Below the pieces are notes generated by a model, which was given only the letters and a program-made list of their open reading frames with translations, searched no databases and was not told the origin of the DNA. Below, in pieces: positions 25,418 through 35,400 of a stretch of DNA of 64,000 nt. This DNA comes from Caulobacter sp. NIBR2454 (lineage in GTDB: Bacteria; Pseudomonadota; Alphaproteobacteria; Caulobacterales; Caulobacteraceae): assembly GCF_027474405.1 (NCBI RefSeq), contig NZ_CP114871.1, positions 3,357,001 to 3,421,000 on the forward strand, written 5' to 3'. Both the position numbers and the translations under genes were made by a program. Each line of letters starts with the position of its first letter. Positions within the stretch are counted from its first letter, which is position 1.

Positions 25418-26452
25418 TCAGGGGCGGGCCGAGCTCGATGGCTCGAGCTCGGCGATGGAGACGCCAAGCTCGCCCTGGACGGCGTAGAGCAGGTAGGTGC
25501 GACCGTCCTCGCGGAAGATCGCCGGGTCTCGCAGGGCGTTCTCAGCAAAGGTGATCTTGCCGTTGCGCGAAGGGGTCAGCGGCAGGTCCGCCCCCTCGGC
25601 CTTCGTCTCCGGCGCGAGCAGAAACATCGGTTCGGACGCCTTCCAGGCGCGCCAGTCGGCGGTCATCTGCACGGTGGAGAGAAATATCTGTTCAGGCGCG
25701 TCGCCCAGGCGCGAGTAGAAGACCGAAAGCTTGTCGCCATCGGTCATCACCGCCACATGGCGGATCGCCTTGAAGACCACGTTGTGATCGAAGGGCCCCT
25801 TCTCGGCGGCGATGAAGTTGGTCAGGCCGTCCTGCGAGCGCAGCAAGGGCGAGGCCGCGCGGGGCAAGGCGTAGTAGGCGTCGCCCCACCGCCAGACCCG
25901 AAAATAGCTTGGCCCCAGGGGCTCGGGCTGGACCGTAAAGTTCAGGCCGTCCGTGGAGATGGCCACGTGCGAGGTCTGTTTGCGTCCCGCCAGGCTGGCC
26001 TTGTAGCCGGGGACATCGGCCGCAAGGTCGGCGGGAAGCGGGCGGGTGTGAAAATAGAGCCGGATCTGGCGGCGCTCGTCATCGACGATGATGTCGGGCG
26101 AGGCGACATGGTCGGTGTTCCAGCTCAGATCCTTGGTGTGGATCATCCCTGGCCCATAGATTTTCCAGGGGCCCGTCAGGGCGTCGGCATAGGCCAGGCG
26201 GATATGCTCGCCCTCGTGGTGGGCGAAGTAGAGCAGGTACTTTCCGGGCGCGTTGGTCAGCCACTTAGGCGCGCGGATCAAGGAGGGGCCGTTGATGTTG
26301 CCGCCCTTAGCGCCCAGCATGGCGGGCGTGATGATGGGGCCTGCGCCCATTCTTTGGACGGTGTATGGCGCCAGGCAATCTTGGGCCTGGGGCTCGGCCC
26401 CGGCCGCCCCGCCGATCAGCGCCAGTCCAAGCGCCCAAACCACAATCCGCAT
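25418..26452 (-). CDS. Secreted five-bladed beta-propeller, GH43-like
   Basis: 344 residues from ATG 26452 (preceded by GGGGAGGGAGGCTTC), opening with a signal peptide (MRIVVWALGLALIGGAAGAE). Propeller-type repeats recur: NGPSLIRAPKWLTNAPGKYL with YFAHHEGEHIRLAYADAL, HVASPDIIVDDERRQIRLYF, SHVAISTDGLNFTVQPEPLG, and NALRDPAIFREDGRTYLLYA near the end. This pattern matches clan GH-F/GH-J-like glycosidases (GH43, GH117 or relatives), and the Asp in RDPAIF and SPDI are candidate catalytic positions. It lies just upstream of the FecI/FecR glycan locus, so it likely acts on the same glycan. The exact family was not determined. Confidence 0.8.
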   Translation of the reverse strand: MRIVVWALGLALIGGAAGAEPQAQDCLAPYTVQRMGAGPIITPAMLGAKGGNINGPSLIRAPKWLTNAPGKYLLYFAHHEGEHIRLAYADALTGPWKIYGPGMIHTKDLSWNTDHVASPDIIVDDERRQIRLYFHTRPLPADLAADVPGYKASLAGRKQTSHVAISTDGLNFTVQPEPLGPSYFRVWRWGDAYYALPRAASPLLRSQDGLTNFIAAEKGPFDHNVVFKAIRHVAVMTDGDKLSVFYSRLGDAPEQIFLSTVQMTADWRAWKASEPMFLLAPETKAEGADLPLTPSRNGKITFAENALRDPAIFREDGRTYLLYAVQGELGVSIAELEPSSSARP

Positions 26453-26618
26453 GAAGCCTCCCTCCCCGTCGTGACGCGGGGTTTTGAAGGATTGATGCGT
26501 GCGGCGGGTCTTTCCGTCAGGCGTCGTCAGGGGCGCGGGTGGAAGAACTCGCAAGGGATGAGCCAGCGGCGCGATCATGCGCCGGCGATCTTACGTCTCG
26601 TCCCAGCCGTGCGCCCTT

Positions 26619-27032
26619 CTATCGCAACCACATGCTGAAACTGGCCAATACCTTGGTCAGCACCGCGTGGTTCTCGGCGCCTTGATCGATCTTGAGGTGA
26701 CGCAGATTTCGACAAAAGGCCTGATGAGCCGGGCCGACCTCGGCGCTGGACACCAGCGCCATCGACCAGTCTGGGAAGGCCCTGGCCGAGACCTCCTGGC
26801 GGTGCATCACGATCAGACCACCGTGGCGCCTGTCCTTTGAGATGAGCGCAAAGAGGGCGTCGACCTTGTCCTCCTCGCCTTCAAGGAACTGCAGGAAGCT
26901 GCCGTCATAGTGGCACAGCAGACCGGCGATGCCGCGCGCCTGATTGTTGCGCGCGGAATGATCGATCAGCGTCCCTAGCGCCTCAGGGTCCATAAGACGG
27001 GTGGCGGAGCTGAGATAGGCGAGCGAGATCAT
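26619..27032 (-). CDS. Short BLUF-domain blue-light sensor
   Basis: 137 residues consisting almost only of a BLUF domain. The flavin-contact residues are in register with AppA: Tyr6 (ISLAYLSSA), Asn30 (RNNQARGIAGLL), Gln48 (GSFLQFLEG), plus Trp89 and Met91 in FPDWSMAL. About 40 C-terminal residues form the usual helical cap. No output domain is fused, so it must signal by protein-protein contact, as other short BLUF proteins do. It is divergent from the GT1/condensation gene pair across about 220 bp. Function of the partner is unknown. Confidence 0.95.
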   Translation of the reverse strand: MISLAYLSSATRLMDPEALGTLIDHSARNNQARGIAGLLCHYDGSFLQFLEGEEDKVDALFALISKDRRHGGLIVMHRQEVSARAFPDWSMALVSSAEVGPAHQAFCRNLRHLKIDQGAENHAVLTKVLASFSMWLR

Positions 27033-27250
27033 CAGCTTTGCTTGCCCAACTTGCGGCGTTGTTATTGTTGCTCACAGCGGGTTCGCTCCGCCGACTGCGT
27101 GATGAGCCGCCGCGCAAAAAGGCGACTGTCGCGCTTGCGGTTTGCCATATCGGCCCGCCCCTTGCGAGGGACCGCGCAGATTGCACAGCCCAAGCCTTGC
27201 CTTGCAGGGTGGCGTCACCTAACGCCATTCGAAGTCATTGTGGGGATGTC

Positions 27251-28492
27251 ATGTCGCGGTCAGCCGTGGAAGCAATTGTGCGCAAGCACTTTGTCCTGAC
27301 GACTTTCGGATCCTTAGGCGACTTCCTACCCACCTTTGGCCTGGCGCGTGCGCTCGCAGATCTTGGGCACAAGGTCGATCTGGTGGCGCCGGCCTATTTC
27401 GCCCCCCACGCGCAAGCGCCGGGCGTACGCTTCATCGGCCATGGATCGGCGGCGGGCTACGCCCGCGATCTGACCGACAGCCGCGGGGTCGACCGCGACC
27501 TGGCGTGGCTGGCTGAATACAGCGCCGGCGCGGCCCTCTCCCACCAGATCAGAGCGATCGAGGCGGCCGCGGGCGAAAGCGGTTCTGACTGCGTTGTGGT
27601 CGGCCTGCCGAACGCCTTTGGTGCGCTGTGGGCCGCCAAGGCGCACGGCTTGACCACCTTCGGCCTCGTTTTGGCCCCCAACCACATGGTGACCTTCGCC
27701 AATCCACGGCCAATCTCTGAAACCGCCTATCGCGCCGCGTTCCGCGGTTATGGAATGGATGATCCGCCGCCGCCTGTGACTGATCCGAAGCGCAGCTTCC
27801 TTGGCGACTATGTCTTTGAGTTCGATCATTTCATCGAGCTCTTCCCGCCTTGGTTCGACACCATCCCCTATGAGCGGCGCTCCAACACTATTCTTGGCAC
27901 CTTCCCTGGCGAGACCTCGACACGCTTGGTCGAGGCCGCCCAGACCTTTGCCGATCAGGGACCGGCGCCTTGGGTGTTCTTCCCCGGGTCGGGCCGCACG
28001 CTCTTGAAGGTGCGCCCCGATCTCTTCGAGGTGGCGGCCGAGGCCTGCCGCCGATCTGGCCGGCGGGCGATCCTGATCGATCCAGCCCTAGGTGACGCCG
28101 TCGAGAAGATCGACGACGTCGCCATCCTGTGCGGGATGACGGACCTGTCGCGCCTCTTGCCGCTTTGCGCGGGGTTCTTCCACCATGGCGGCGCCGGCTC
28201 CACGTCCATGGGTCTGGCGTCAGGCTTGCCGCAGGTGGTGTCCCCGGTCGTCTACGACCAGCCCAGCAACGCCGCTTGGCTGGTGCGCGAAGGAGCCGCG
28301 ACAACCCTGGAGCCCGCCCAGTTGACGGCAACGTCCCTGATAGACGTTTTGCAGGCGGCTGAAGCCCTTCCGGTGTCGGCGCGGCACGCTCTGGCCGCGC
28401 GTCTGGAGAGCGAAAAGGGCGCCGCCGGCGTTGCTGCGCGCATAGTCCAGGCTCTAGAGGCGGCGCCCTCGTCAGTCCTCGAGCCGGCGTGA
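27251..28492 (+). CDS. GT1-family (UDP-glycosyltransferase-like) glycosyltransferase
   Basis: 413 residues from ATG 27251 (GGGGAT upstream). A longer frame from 27038 has an atypical N-terminus and was not used. The N-terminal Rossmann-like acceptor domain opens FVLTTFGSLGDFLPTFGLAR, typical of GT1 enzymes acting on lipid or natural-product acceptors. The C-terminal donor domain contains FFPGSGRTLLKVRPDLFEVA and the signature FHHGGAGSTSMGLASGLPQV with VVYDQPSNAAWL. It overlaps the condensation-domain gene (TGATG), so the two products are made together. A joint role, glycosylating and acylating one small molecule or lipid, is inference. Confidence 0.9.
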   Translation: MSRSAVEAIVRKHFVLTTFGSLGDFLPTFGLARALADLGHKVDLVAPAYFAPHAQAPGVRFIGHGSAAGYARDLTDSRGVDRDLAWLAEYSAGAALSHQIRAIEAAAGESGSDCVVVGLPNAFGALWAAKAHGLTTFGLVLAPNHMVTFANPRPISETAYRAAFRGYGMDDPPPPVTDPKRSFLGDYVFEFDHFIELFPPWFDTIPYERRSNTILGTFPGETSTRLVEAAQTFADQGPAPWVFFPGSGRTLLKVRPDLFEVAAEACRRSGRRAILIDPALGDAVEKIDDVAILCGMTDLSRLLPLCAGFFHHGGAGSTSMGLASGLPQVVSPVVYDQPSNAAWLVREGAATTLEPAQLTATSLIDVLQAAEALPVSARHALAARLESEKGAAGVAARIVQALEAAPSSVLEPA

Positions 28493-29757
28493 TGGGACAC
28501 CAAGCACTTAGCCTGCGTGAAAGCCTGGCCCTTCCCTATTTCTATTCACGCTTTGGCCCTACGGGGTCTGGGCCCGGCACCAATCTCGTCTACGCGGCCA
28601 AGCTGACGGGTCCGCTGGACGTGCAGGCCGTGCGGCGCGCCTTTGAAGAACTCGCCCGCGAGACCCCTTCCCTGCGCGGCTATTTCAGCGGCCCCGGCGC
28701 TGAGCCGGCCCGACTGACAAGCCCGGTCCCGCCCCCGTTTAACTTCATTGACGCCCAGGGCGACGGCCCCGGGTTCAAAGCAGCCGTGCGCAGAGCCGCT
28801 GACCAAAACTTCGAGGTGTCGGCCTTCCCGTTGCTGGAGGCGACGCTGGTGCGTCGCAGGGCCGACGTCCACGTGCTGGTGCTGGCGGCGCATCATCTGC
28901 TGATGGACGGCTTCTCGATCGTCATGCTGTTGCGCGCGATCTCCAACCGGGTTCGCGGCCGCACCGCCGTCACGCGCAAGGACGCCGATTATGACGTGGG
29001 GGCCGAAGCCAAGGCCCGCTTGGCGTTCTTGCAGTCGCAGGAGGCGGCGGCCTTAAAGGCGCGCGCCGTTGACTGGATGAGACCGGCCGCGGTCGCCTTG
29101 TGGCCGCGCGAACAGGTCTTCTTTCCCATGCCAAAGGAGCGGCACGGACTAGTGCGGCTGGCGCGCGAGCCGGTCCAGGCCGCGTCAAAGACCCTGGGCT
29201 TGAAGGCCACGGCCCTGCATCGCCTGCTCCTGGTGCTCTTGCAGCATGCCATCACCCGCTCGCCCCATGCCGCGTTCAGCGAGGCGCACGCCAATCGTCC
29301 GCCATCGCGTCCTGATCTCTACGGGTTCATGTCCGACGACCTGTTGGCGCGCGTCGATCTGGACGCTTCGTTGTCGATCGTCGATCTCGTCGCGCGCATC
29401 GACCAGTCTCTCACCACGGCGAGAGGCTTTTCGGCTATTCCGTGCTCGCGCATCCTGCAGGCTCTGGATTCGAACGCGCGGCCCCTGCCCCGCTTTCACT
29501 TCAACCCGCTATCGATCGCCGCTGGCGCTCTGCGGCTGCCCAACGTCGAGGTCCGCCCCTTCAAGATCATGCCGGCCTATAGCGTCGCCGAACTGGTCTT
29601 TGTCTCGGGCGATCTGGAGCGCGTGTTCATCGCACTGGCCCACGGCCAGATCGAAGGCCTGGACATCGACCGCCTTGGCCTTTGGCTAAACCTTATGGTC
29701 GAACGGCTGGCCGCTCCGAATGCGACCGTCGGCCAGGTGTCGGCCGAGCTTGCCTGA
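28492..29757 (+). CDS. Free-standing condensation-domain acyltransferase
   Basis: 421 residues from ATG 28492, or a GTG one codon earlier. The chloramphenicol-acetyltransferase-like fold has the NRPS condensation signature HHLLMDG (His134, His135, Asp139, Gly140) within LVLAAHHLLMDGFSIVMLL. The N-terminus resembles condensation/PapA enzymes (LPYFYSRFGPTGSGPGTNLV, LARETPSLRGYFSGPG). No adenylation or carrier domain is encoded nearby, so it is not a conventional NRPS module and probably transfers an acyl group to a hydroxyl or amine of a small molecule. Translationally coupled to the upstream GT1 gene. Confidence 0.87.
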   Translation: MGHQALSLRESLALPYFYSRFGPTGSGPGTNLVYAAKLTGPLDVQAVRRAFEELARETPSLRGYFSGPGAEPARLTSPVPPPFNFIDAQGDGPGFKAAVRRAADQNFEVSAFPLLEATLVRRRADVHVLVLAAHHLLMDGFSIVMLLRAISNRVRGRTAVTRKDADYDVGAEAKARLAFLQSQEAAALKARAVDWMRPAAVALWPREQVFFPMPKERHGLVRLAREPVQAASKTLGLKATALHRLLLVLLQHAITRSPHAAFSEAHANRPPSRPDLYGFMSDDLLARVDLDASLSIVDLVARIDQSLTTARGFSAIPCSRILQALDSNARPLPRFHFNPLSIAAGALRLPNVEVRPFKIMPAYSVAELVFVSGDLERVFIALAHGQIEGLDIDRLGLWLNLMVERLAAPNATVGQVSAELA

Positions 29758-29768
29758 CGCTCGGTCGA

Positions 29769-29785
29769 GGCGTTCGCTAAACGCC
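29769..29785. terminator. Short hairpin between convergent genes
   Basis: Inverted repeat GGCGTT-CGCTA-AACGCC inside the 29-bp gap between the condensation-domain gene and the convergent XRE gene. The position suits a bidirectional terminator, though no T-tract is present. Confidence 0.4.
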
Positions 29786-29786
29786 C

Positions 29787-30290
29787 CTACCCGGGTTTGG
29801 CCTTGCGGTAGCGGGCATAAAAGTCACTGACGGTCAGACTCGGAAAGCGGCCTTCGATGACGATCTGGGCGATGTCTTCGGTCTCGCGAGCCTGCAGGCC
29901 AAACTGCACCATGGCGTTGGTGACCACGTTCAAAAACGGCCCGGCCTCAAGAAGCGCCAAGTCATCGCCCATCTTTTCGTCCAGCCGGCTGAAGGCTTCC
30001 ATCATCATCAGGGCCAGCTTGTTGCGGCTCACCCGGATCGCCAGTTCAGGACGCCCGAGAATGAGCGCAAGGAAGATCCCGAGCGCGTCGCAGTTGGTGG
30101 CGTTGCCGAAGGCGAAGACGCGCTCTGTGTGCCAAAGGTCGCTGGCCTCAAAACGCCCATAGGCCCGTTCGCTCAGGCCCATCCGACGGGCCACTTCGAT
30201 CTTGCTCAGGCCCCGGTCTTCGCGGATCGCGACCAAGATTTCGCCAAGGGCGCCCTTCTTGGTGGTGCGGGGACTGTCATCTGAACTCAT
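29787..30290 (-). CDS. XRE-like helix-turn-helix protein with unrecognised C-terminal domain
   Basis: 167 residues. Residues about 12-70 form a Cro/C1-type helix-turn-helix: LGEILVAIREDRGLSKIEVA then RRMGLSERAYGRFEASDL. The rest is helical (LALMMMEAFSRLDEKMGDDL, VTNAMVQFGLQARETEDIAQ) with no recognised fold. The two-part layout resembles small regulators with a ligand or dimerisation domain. It converges on the GT1/condensation gene pair and may regulate it, which is inference from position alone. Confidence 0.82.
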   Translation of the reverse strand: MSSDDSPRTTKKGALGEILVAIREDRGLSKIEVARRMGLSERAYGRFEASDLWHTERVFAFGNATNCDALGIFLALILGRPELAIRVSRNKLALMMMEAFSRLDEKMGDDLALLEAGPFLNVVTNAMVQFGLQARETEDIAQIVIEGRFPSLTVSDFYARYRKAKPG

Positions 30291-30627
30291 GAGAAATCAA
30301 CCAACGACTCTTACGCGCTCCTAGGTTGCACGAAGCTCTCATTTGCAATCAATCCAAGTGGATCGCTTGCCCGCTCGAGACGTGATTGTGCAGATTTGAA
30401 GCGGTTTGAGCGGCGCCGCGCAGGTCGGTCCGGCGCAAGAAAGATTCACGACCCGCCACGAGGCGCCGAAGACCCGGCGGCCATCGACACTACAACCCGC
30501 CATCACCCGCCGCCGGCCTGCATGCCGGAGTTCGTTGCAACCCATTTGGAGGCTTGCCGTCGCCGCACCCTCGACTCCTGGCCTAAGGCGCCCTGCGATA
30601 GAGGCGAGGCTGGACGGAGGGGGCAAG
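30291..30627. other. 337-bp intergenic region between divergent regulators
   Basis: Divergent spacer between the XRE gene and the GntR-like gene. Open frames here have atypical composition and are rejected. The part next to the XRE gene is comparatively AT-rich (around 30296-30365), as expected for its promoter. A small inverted repeat CCGGC-CTGCAT-GCCGG lies at 30513-30528. No other structure was seen. Confidence 0.5.
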
Positions 30628-31287
30628 GTGGGGCGACTAAGCGATCAGTTCCACTTCGCCGTCACAATGATCCGCAACGGCGTGCGCGACGGGGCGACGG
30701 CGCCGGGAGAACGCCTCGTCGCCAACGACATCGCCTTGGCCCTGAAGCTTAGCCCCACGCCGGTGCGCCAGGCCTTGGCTTTGCTGAGCGGCGCCGGGCT
30801 GTTGGAGGCTCGCCCGGGCGTCGGCTACTTCGCGCGAGCCTTGGGCGTGGAGGATCTTGAGGATCTCTACGGCGCCAGCCAGCTCCTGCTGGTGGCGGGC
30901 GCCAAGCTGGGCCTGTCCAGGCGCGCGGTAACGCCTCTTACGCCTGCGCCCGGCCTGTCAGACCCGGCCGCCCTAGCCCAGCGCGCCGAGGAGGTCCTGC
31001 GAGCCCTCATGCAAGAAGGCGCTAGTCCGGTCCTGATGGAGACGTTCGCCATGATCAGCGACCGCCTGGCGATTGCGCGGCAGGCCGAGCCTTACATCAT
31101 CGACGACGCGGCCAACGAACTTGAACAGCTGGCCGCTGCGATCGGCCAAGCTCAGGCGCCTCATCTGGCTCTAAGATACTTTGATCGCCGCCGACGCATG
31201 GCGCGGCCTATCATTCAACAGATAAGACGCGCGGTCGCCGCCCGCCCCGCCCTCAACGATCCGGGCGGCTCTGGTCGATCAGGTTGA
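30628..31287 (+). CDS. GntR-like transcriptional regulator
   Basis: 219 residues starting at GTG 30628, chosen because GGAGG lies seven bases upstream and the conserved domain begins immediately; an upstream ATG at 30406 would add about 74 Pro/Arg-rich residues with no structure. The winged helix-turn-helix (about 5-70) contains MIRNGVRDGATAPGERLVAN and LKLSPTPVRQALALLSGAGL, then LEARPGVGYFARAL, the GntR wing. The C-terminal part is helical and could be a reduced FCD-type effector domain. It precedes the lasso-peptide FecR gene by about 100 bp on the same strand and may belong to that cluster (inference). Confidence 0.82.
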   Translation: MGRLSDQFHFAVTMIRNGVRDGATAPGERLVANDIALALKLSPTPVRQALALLSGAGLLEARPGVGYFARALGVEDLEDLYGASQLLLVAGAKLGLSRRAVTPLTPAPGLSDPAALAQRAEEVLRALMQEGASPVLMETFAMISDRLAIARQAEPYIIDDAANELEQLAAAIGQAQAPHLALRYFDRRRRMARPIIQQIRRAVAARPALNDPGGSGRSG

Positions 31288-31390
31288 CTTGTCCTGTCAT
31301 GGCAAGCGCGTATGAATCGCTGCGCTCCCGGCGAACGGGCGCTATCTGTGTTTTGGTCTCTGATACCCCTGCCAGGTCAGGTCCGATCTA

Positions 31391-32380
31391 ATGATCCACG
31401 ACGACAGTGACGAACGGCGGGCCCGGCGAGAAGCGGCCGAATGGTTCGCCCATCTTAAGAACACCGACATCACGGCGGCCAAGATCGCCGAGTTTCGCGC
31501 TTGGCGAGCCCATGCGGCCAACGATGAGGCTTATGGCGAGCTTGAACGGATGTGGCGTAGCGCCGACGTGCTTGAGCGCGACTCTGACATTCATCGCATC
31601 GCCCAGCGCGCTTTGCGCCCTCGCAGAAGGTCGGCGCTCTCCGCTCTTGGACGCCCGCCCGTCTTGGCCCTGGCGGCGGGCCTGGCTGTCGCCTGCGCTG
31701 CTGTGGGCTATCAAAGATTTGCCGCGCCGACGTACGAGACCCCCGTGGGCGAGCAAAGATTGGTGGAGCTGTCCGATGGCTCCCAGCTGCGTCTAGACAC
31801 CGACAGCAAGGCTGTCGTGCGGTTCGGATCGCACGGCCGACGCATCGTGCTCAAGCGCGGCCAGGCCTTCTTTGACGTGGCGCACGACCCGCAACGCCCC
31901 TTCGTAGTCGAGGCCGGCGACATGGCGGTCACCGCGCTTGGAACGCGCTTTGACGTTCGCCGAGCCGACAGGGCCTTTGTGGTGACTCTGGTCGAGGGGG
32001 CGGTGGAGGTTCGATCCACCGACAAGAGCCGCGCCCAGGCCTACACGCTTGGGCCGGGTGAGCAGCTGGCGGCGCAGTCCGACGGCGAGGTGAGCCGGCG
32101 GCGGATCAGCAACACCGCCGAGGCGACCAGTTGGACGACAGGCCAGTTGACCTTCCGCGAAACGCCCCTGGACGCGGCCGTGGCCGAGATCAATCGCTAC
32201 ACCAAGTCCAAGGTGGTGCTGGGCGCCGATGATCTTGCCGATGAACGTCTGAACGGGGTGTTCAAGGCCGACGAGACAGACGCCTTCGTCTCGGCGATCG
32301 CCACCTTGTACGACCTGCAAGCGCGCAAGGATCGAAACGGCAAAACCGTGCTGACGCGAGCTGGGGGCGCGGGCGCTTAA
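31391..32380 (+). CDS. FecR-type anti-sigma regulator of the lasso cluster
   Basis: 329 residues. The N-terminal sigma-binding bundle (RREAAEWFAHLKNTDITAAK, RAWRAHAANDEAYGELERMW) is followed by one membrane helix (about 80-100, VLALAAGLAVACAAVGY), then the periplasmic FecR domain (GEQRLVELSDGSQLRLDTDS, LKRGQAFFDVAHDPQRPFVV, VEGAVEVRS) and a C-terminal STN-contact segment (TTGQLTFRETPLDAAVAEIN). It precedes the STN receptor by 103 bp on the same strand. Its partner sigma gene is not adjacent but lies at the far end of the cluster (40599-41093). Confidence 0.92.
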   Translation: MIHDDSDERRARREAAEWFAHLKNTDITAAKIAEFRAWRAHAANDEAYGELERMWRSADVLERDSDIHRIAQRALRPRRRSALSALGRPPVLALAAGLAVACAAVGYQRFAAPTYETPVGEQRLVELSDGSQLRLDTDSKAVVRFGSHGRRIVLKRGQAFFDVAHDPQRPFVVEAGDMAVTALGTRFDVRRADRAFVVTLVEGAVEVRSTDKSRAQAYTLGPGEQLAAQSDGEVSRRRISNTAEATSWTTGQLTFRETPLDAAVAEINRYTKSKVVLGADDLADERLNGVFKADETDAFVSAIATLYDLQARKDRNGKTVLTRAGGAGA

Positions 32381-32483
32381 AATTATTTGCGAGTGCGGTC
32401 AGGGTGAATCCGGCTTTTTTGACTCTCTGCTTCCTAGGACCGTCCACATCCGTGCGGCGGACTTTGGGAGACAAAGACGCCAA

Positions 32484-35400
32484 ATGACCCGATCCACCCG
32501 ATCCTACCTGCTCGCCGCCTGCGCTTTCGCCGCCCTGGGCGCGCTGAGCGCGCCGCCAGCCAAGGCCCAGACAAACGCCGGCTCCATCGCCTTCAATCTC
32601 GCCGGCGGCTCGTTGAATGACGCCCTGATCGGTTTGGCGCGGACCGCCAAACTGCAGTTGGTCTACCCCAGCAGGCTGGTGGCGGGCCGCACCGTCCCGC
32701 CGCTCAACGCGACCTTGCCCCCGCAAGCGGCGCTTCAAACCCTGCTCAAGGGATCAGGTCTTGTAGCGATCGAGACCTCGCCGGGGGTGCTGATCATAAA
32801 GCCCGCCGCCGAAGAGAGGGGCGCCCTGCTTCCGGCATCGACCCCCGCTGGCGCTACGCAGGTCATCGAGCCGCCGGCGGCCGACCCCCTGGCCGCGCCC
32901 GAGCCCACGCGCCTGGAAGAAGTCGTGGTCACCGGCTCCAACATTCGCGGCGTGCGCGATGGCGCCTCCCCGATCGTGGTCTTCAATCGCGACGATATCG
33001 ATCGTTCCGGCTACGCCACCGTGGCCGAAGTCCTTCAAGCCCTGCCGCAGAATTTTGGCGCCTCGGCGTCCCCCGACACCGCCCAGCTAGGGTCTGATCC
33101 GCGCGCCAGCAACGGCGCCCGCGCGACCGGTGTTGATCTGCGCGGCCTGGGCGCCAACGCCACCCTGGTCCTGGTCAACGGCCGGCGGATGGCCGGCACG
33201 GGCTCCAAGGGCGACTTTGCGGACGTTTCGGCCATTCCGACGGCGGCGATCTCGCGGGTGGATGTCCTTCTGGACGGCGCGTCGGCCCTCTATGGGTCCG
33301 ACGCCGTGGGCGGTGTGGTCAACATCGTACTCCTGGACGGCTATGATGGTGCTGAGACCCGCGCCAGGGTTGGCTCAGCCCAGGGCGGGGCGCGAGAGCA
33401 TCAGGTGGCCCAAACCCTGGGCCGGGCCTGGGATGGCGGTCAGGTCTTGATCGCCTACGAGCATCAGCATCGCGACCGACTGGCCGGCGCCAAGCGCGAC
33501 TACACCCGATCGGCCGACCTGCGCCGATTTGGCGGGTCCGATTGGCGTACGCCCTACGCCGTCCCGGGTACGATCGTCAGCTCCAGCCTCGCTCCGCTCT
33601 ACGCCGTTCGCCCCGGCCCCGAAGGCCAGCCGCAGTTCGTCGCCGGCCAAGCCAATCTCGGCGAGCCCCGTCAAGGCTTTAGCCTGATCCCGCAGCAAGA
33701 TCGCCATAGCGTCTACACACGCCTGGCGCTTGATCTGACCTCCCGTCTGCAATTTGACCTCGATGGACGGTTCAGCCGTCGCCGTTTCGAGGCTGACGGG
33801 TCCCCAGCCGTCGCGGCCGCCGTCGTCACCGCCGCCAATCCCCATTTTCAATCGCCCAGCGGCGCGCCCACGCAGATTGTCGCCTACTCCTTCTCACGAG
33901 AGTTGGGTCCCAGCCGACAACGCGGCGTTTCCGAAAGCCTGGGCTTGTCGGCCGGCGCAAGCCTCGATTTTGGAAGGACCTGGCGCGCTGAGACCTACGC
34001 CGCGTTCGCTCAGGAGCTGGCGATCTCGCGGACCACGAACCTGGTCAACAGCGCCTTTTTGAACGAAGCTTTGGGGCGCACCGCCGACAATCTGGCCACG
34101 TCTTTCTCGGCGGCGCGGGACGGGTACTTCAATCCATTCGGGTCCGGCGCGTCCAATAACGCGGCGATCTTGCAGTTTGTGGGGTCGGGCGCGACGCTGG
34201 TGAAGACGCGCGGCCAGACCGCCACGGCGAGCCTTAAGATCGACGGTGTCTTGGCGCGATCGCCGGGGGGCGACATCAAGCTCGCCATCGGCGCCCAGGG
34301 CCGGCGCGAGAGCTTCCAGTTGGGCGGATCCAACTTCACCGGATCGGCGAGCCCATCGGCCATCATCCGCCCGCTCTATGAGCGCGACGTGCTGGCCGCC
34401 TTCGCCGAACTTAACGTCCCGATCGTAGGCCCGGACAACCGACGCCCTGGGGCCGAGAGCCTGACCCTGTCCTTGGCCGGCCGGGTGGAGCACTATGAAG
34501 AGGCCGGCTCGACGACGGACCCTAAAATCGGTGTCCACTGGTCGCCCATGGAAGGCCTTAAGCTGCGGGCCACCTATGGGACCTCATTTCGGGCCCCCAC
34601 CCTTCCCGAGCTCTTTGACACCTACGCCATCAGCGCCACCAACTTGCCGCGCGGGGATGGCTCGACCCTGATCGCGCTCTTCCAAAGCGGCGGCAACGAC
34701 CAGTTAGCTCCGGAAAAGGCGACCACCATCACCGCCGGATTTGACTACCAGCCATCTTGGCCCCCCAAGGCGCGGATGAGCCTGACCTGGTTCGACACCG
34801 ACTATCGCGACCGCATCGGCCAGCCGGCCAATGAGTATCTGAGCCGCGCCCTCTTTGATCCCAGCCTGGCCAGTTTCGTCACCCTGGTGCGCCCGGGGTC
34901 GAGCGCGAGCGACCGCGCCCTGGTGGAAAGCTTCCTGGCTTCGCCCGCCTATCGCAATCCGGGGTTGGTCCCGGCCGACAGCTTTGGCGCGATCGTCGAT
35001 GGCCGCTACCTCAATACCGCCAGCCTGCACGTCTCGGGCGTGGATCTGTCGGCAAGCTGGCGTTTTGACGTCGGCGCAAACCGCTTCGACCTCAAGGGCG
35101 ACGCCACCTGGCTTATGGACTACGAGCGGGCGATCGCCAGCTCCGCACCCGTTGTAGAGCTTGCCGACACCGCAGAATTTCCTGTCGATTGGCGGGCTCG
35201 CGGTTCGCTCAACTGGAGTCGCGGTCCCTGGGCCGCGAGCACGACGATCTCCTATGTCGATGACTATGGGGCAGGATCAACAAGGGTCGGGTCGTGGACA
35301 ACCGTCGATGTCCAGGCTCGCTGGCAAGCGCCGGACACCTCAGGGGCGTTGACCGGAGTCGCCATCGCCGTCAGCGCACAAAATCTCTTTGATCGAGATC

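Noticed and set aside
27038..27250. 71-codon N-terminal extension of the GT1 protein
   Set aside because: Hydrophobic/Arg-rich and unlike the family; a standard GT1 start is at 27251.
28492..29757. NRPS gene cluster
   Set aside because: Only a condensation domain is present; no adenylation, carrier or thioesterase domain in the neighbourhood.
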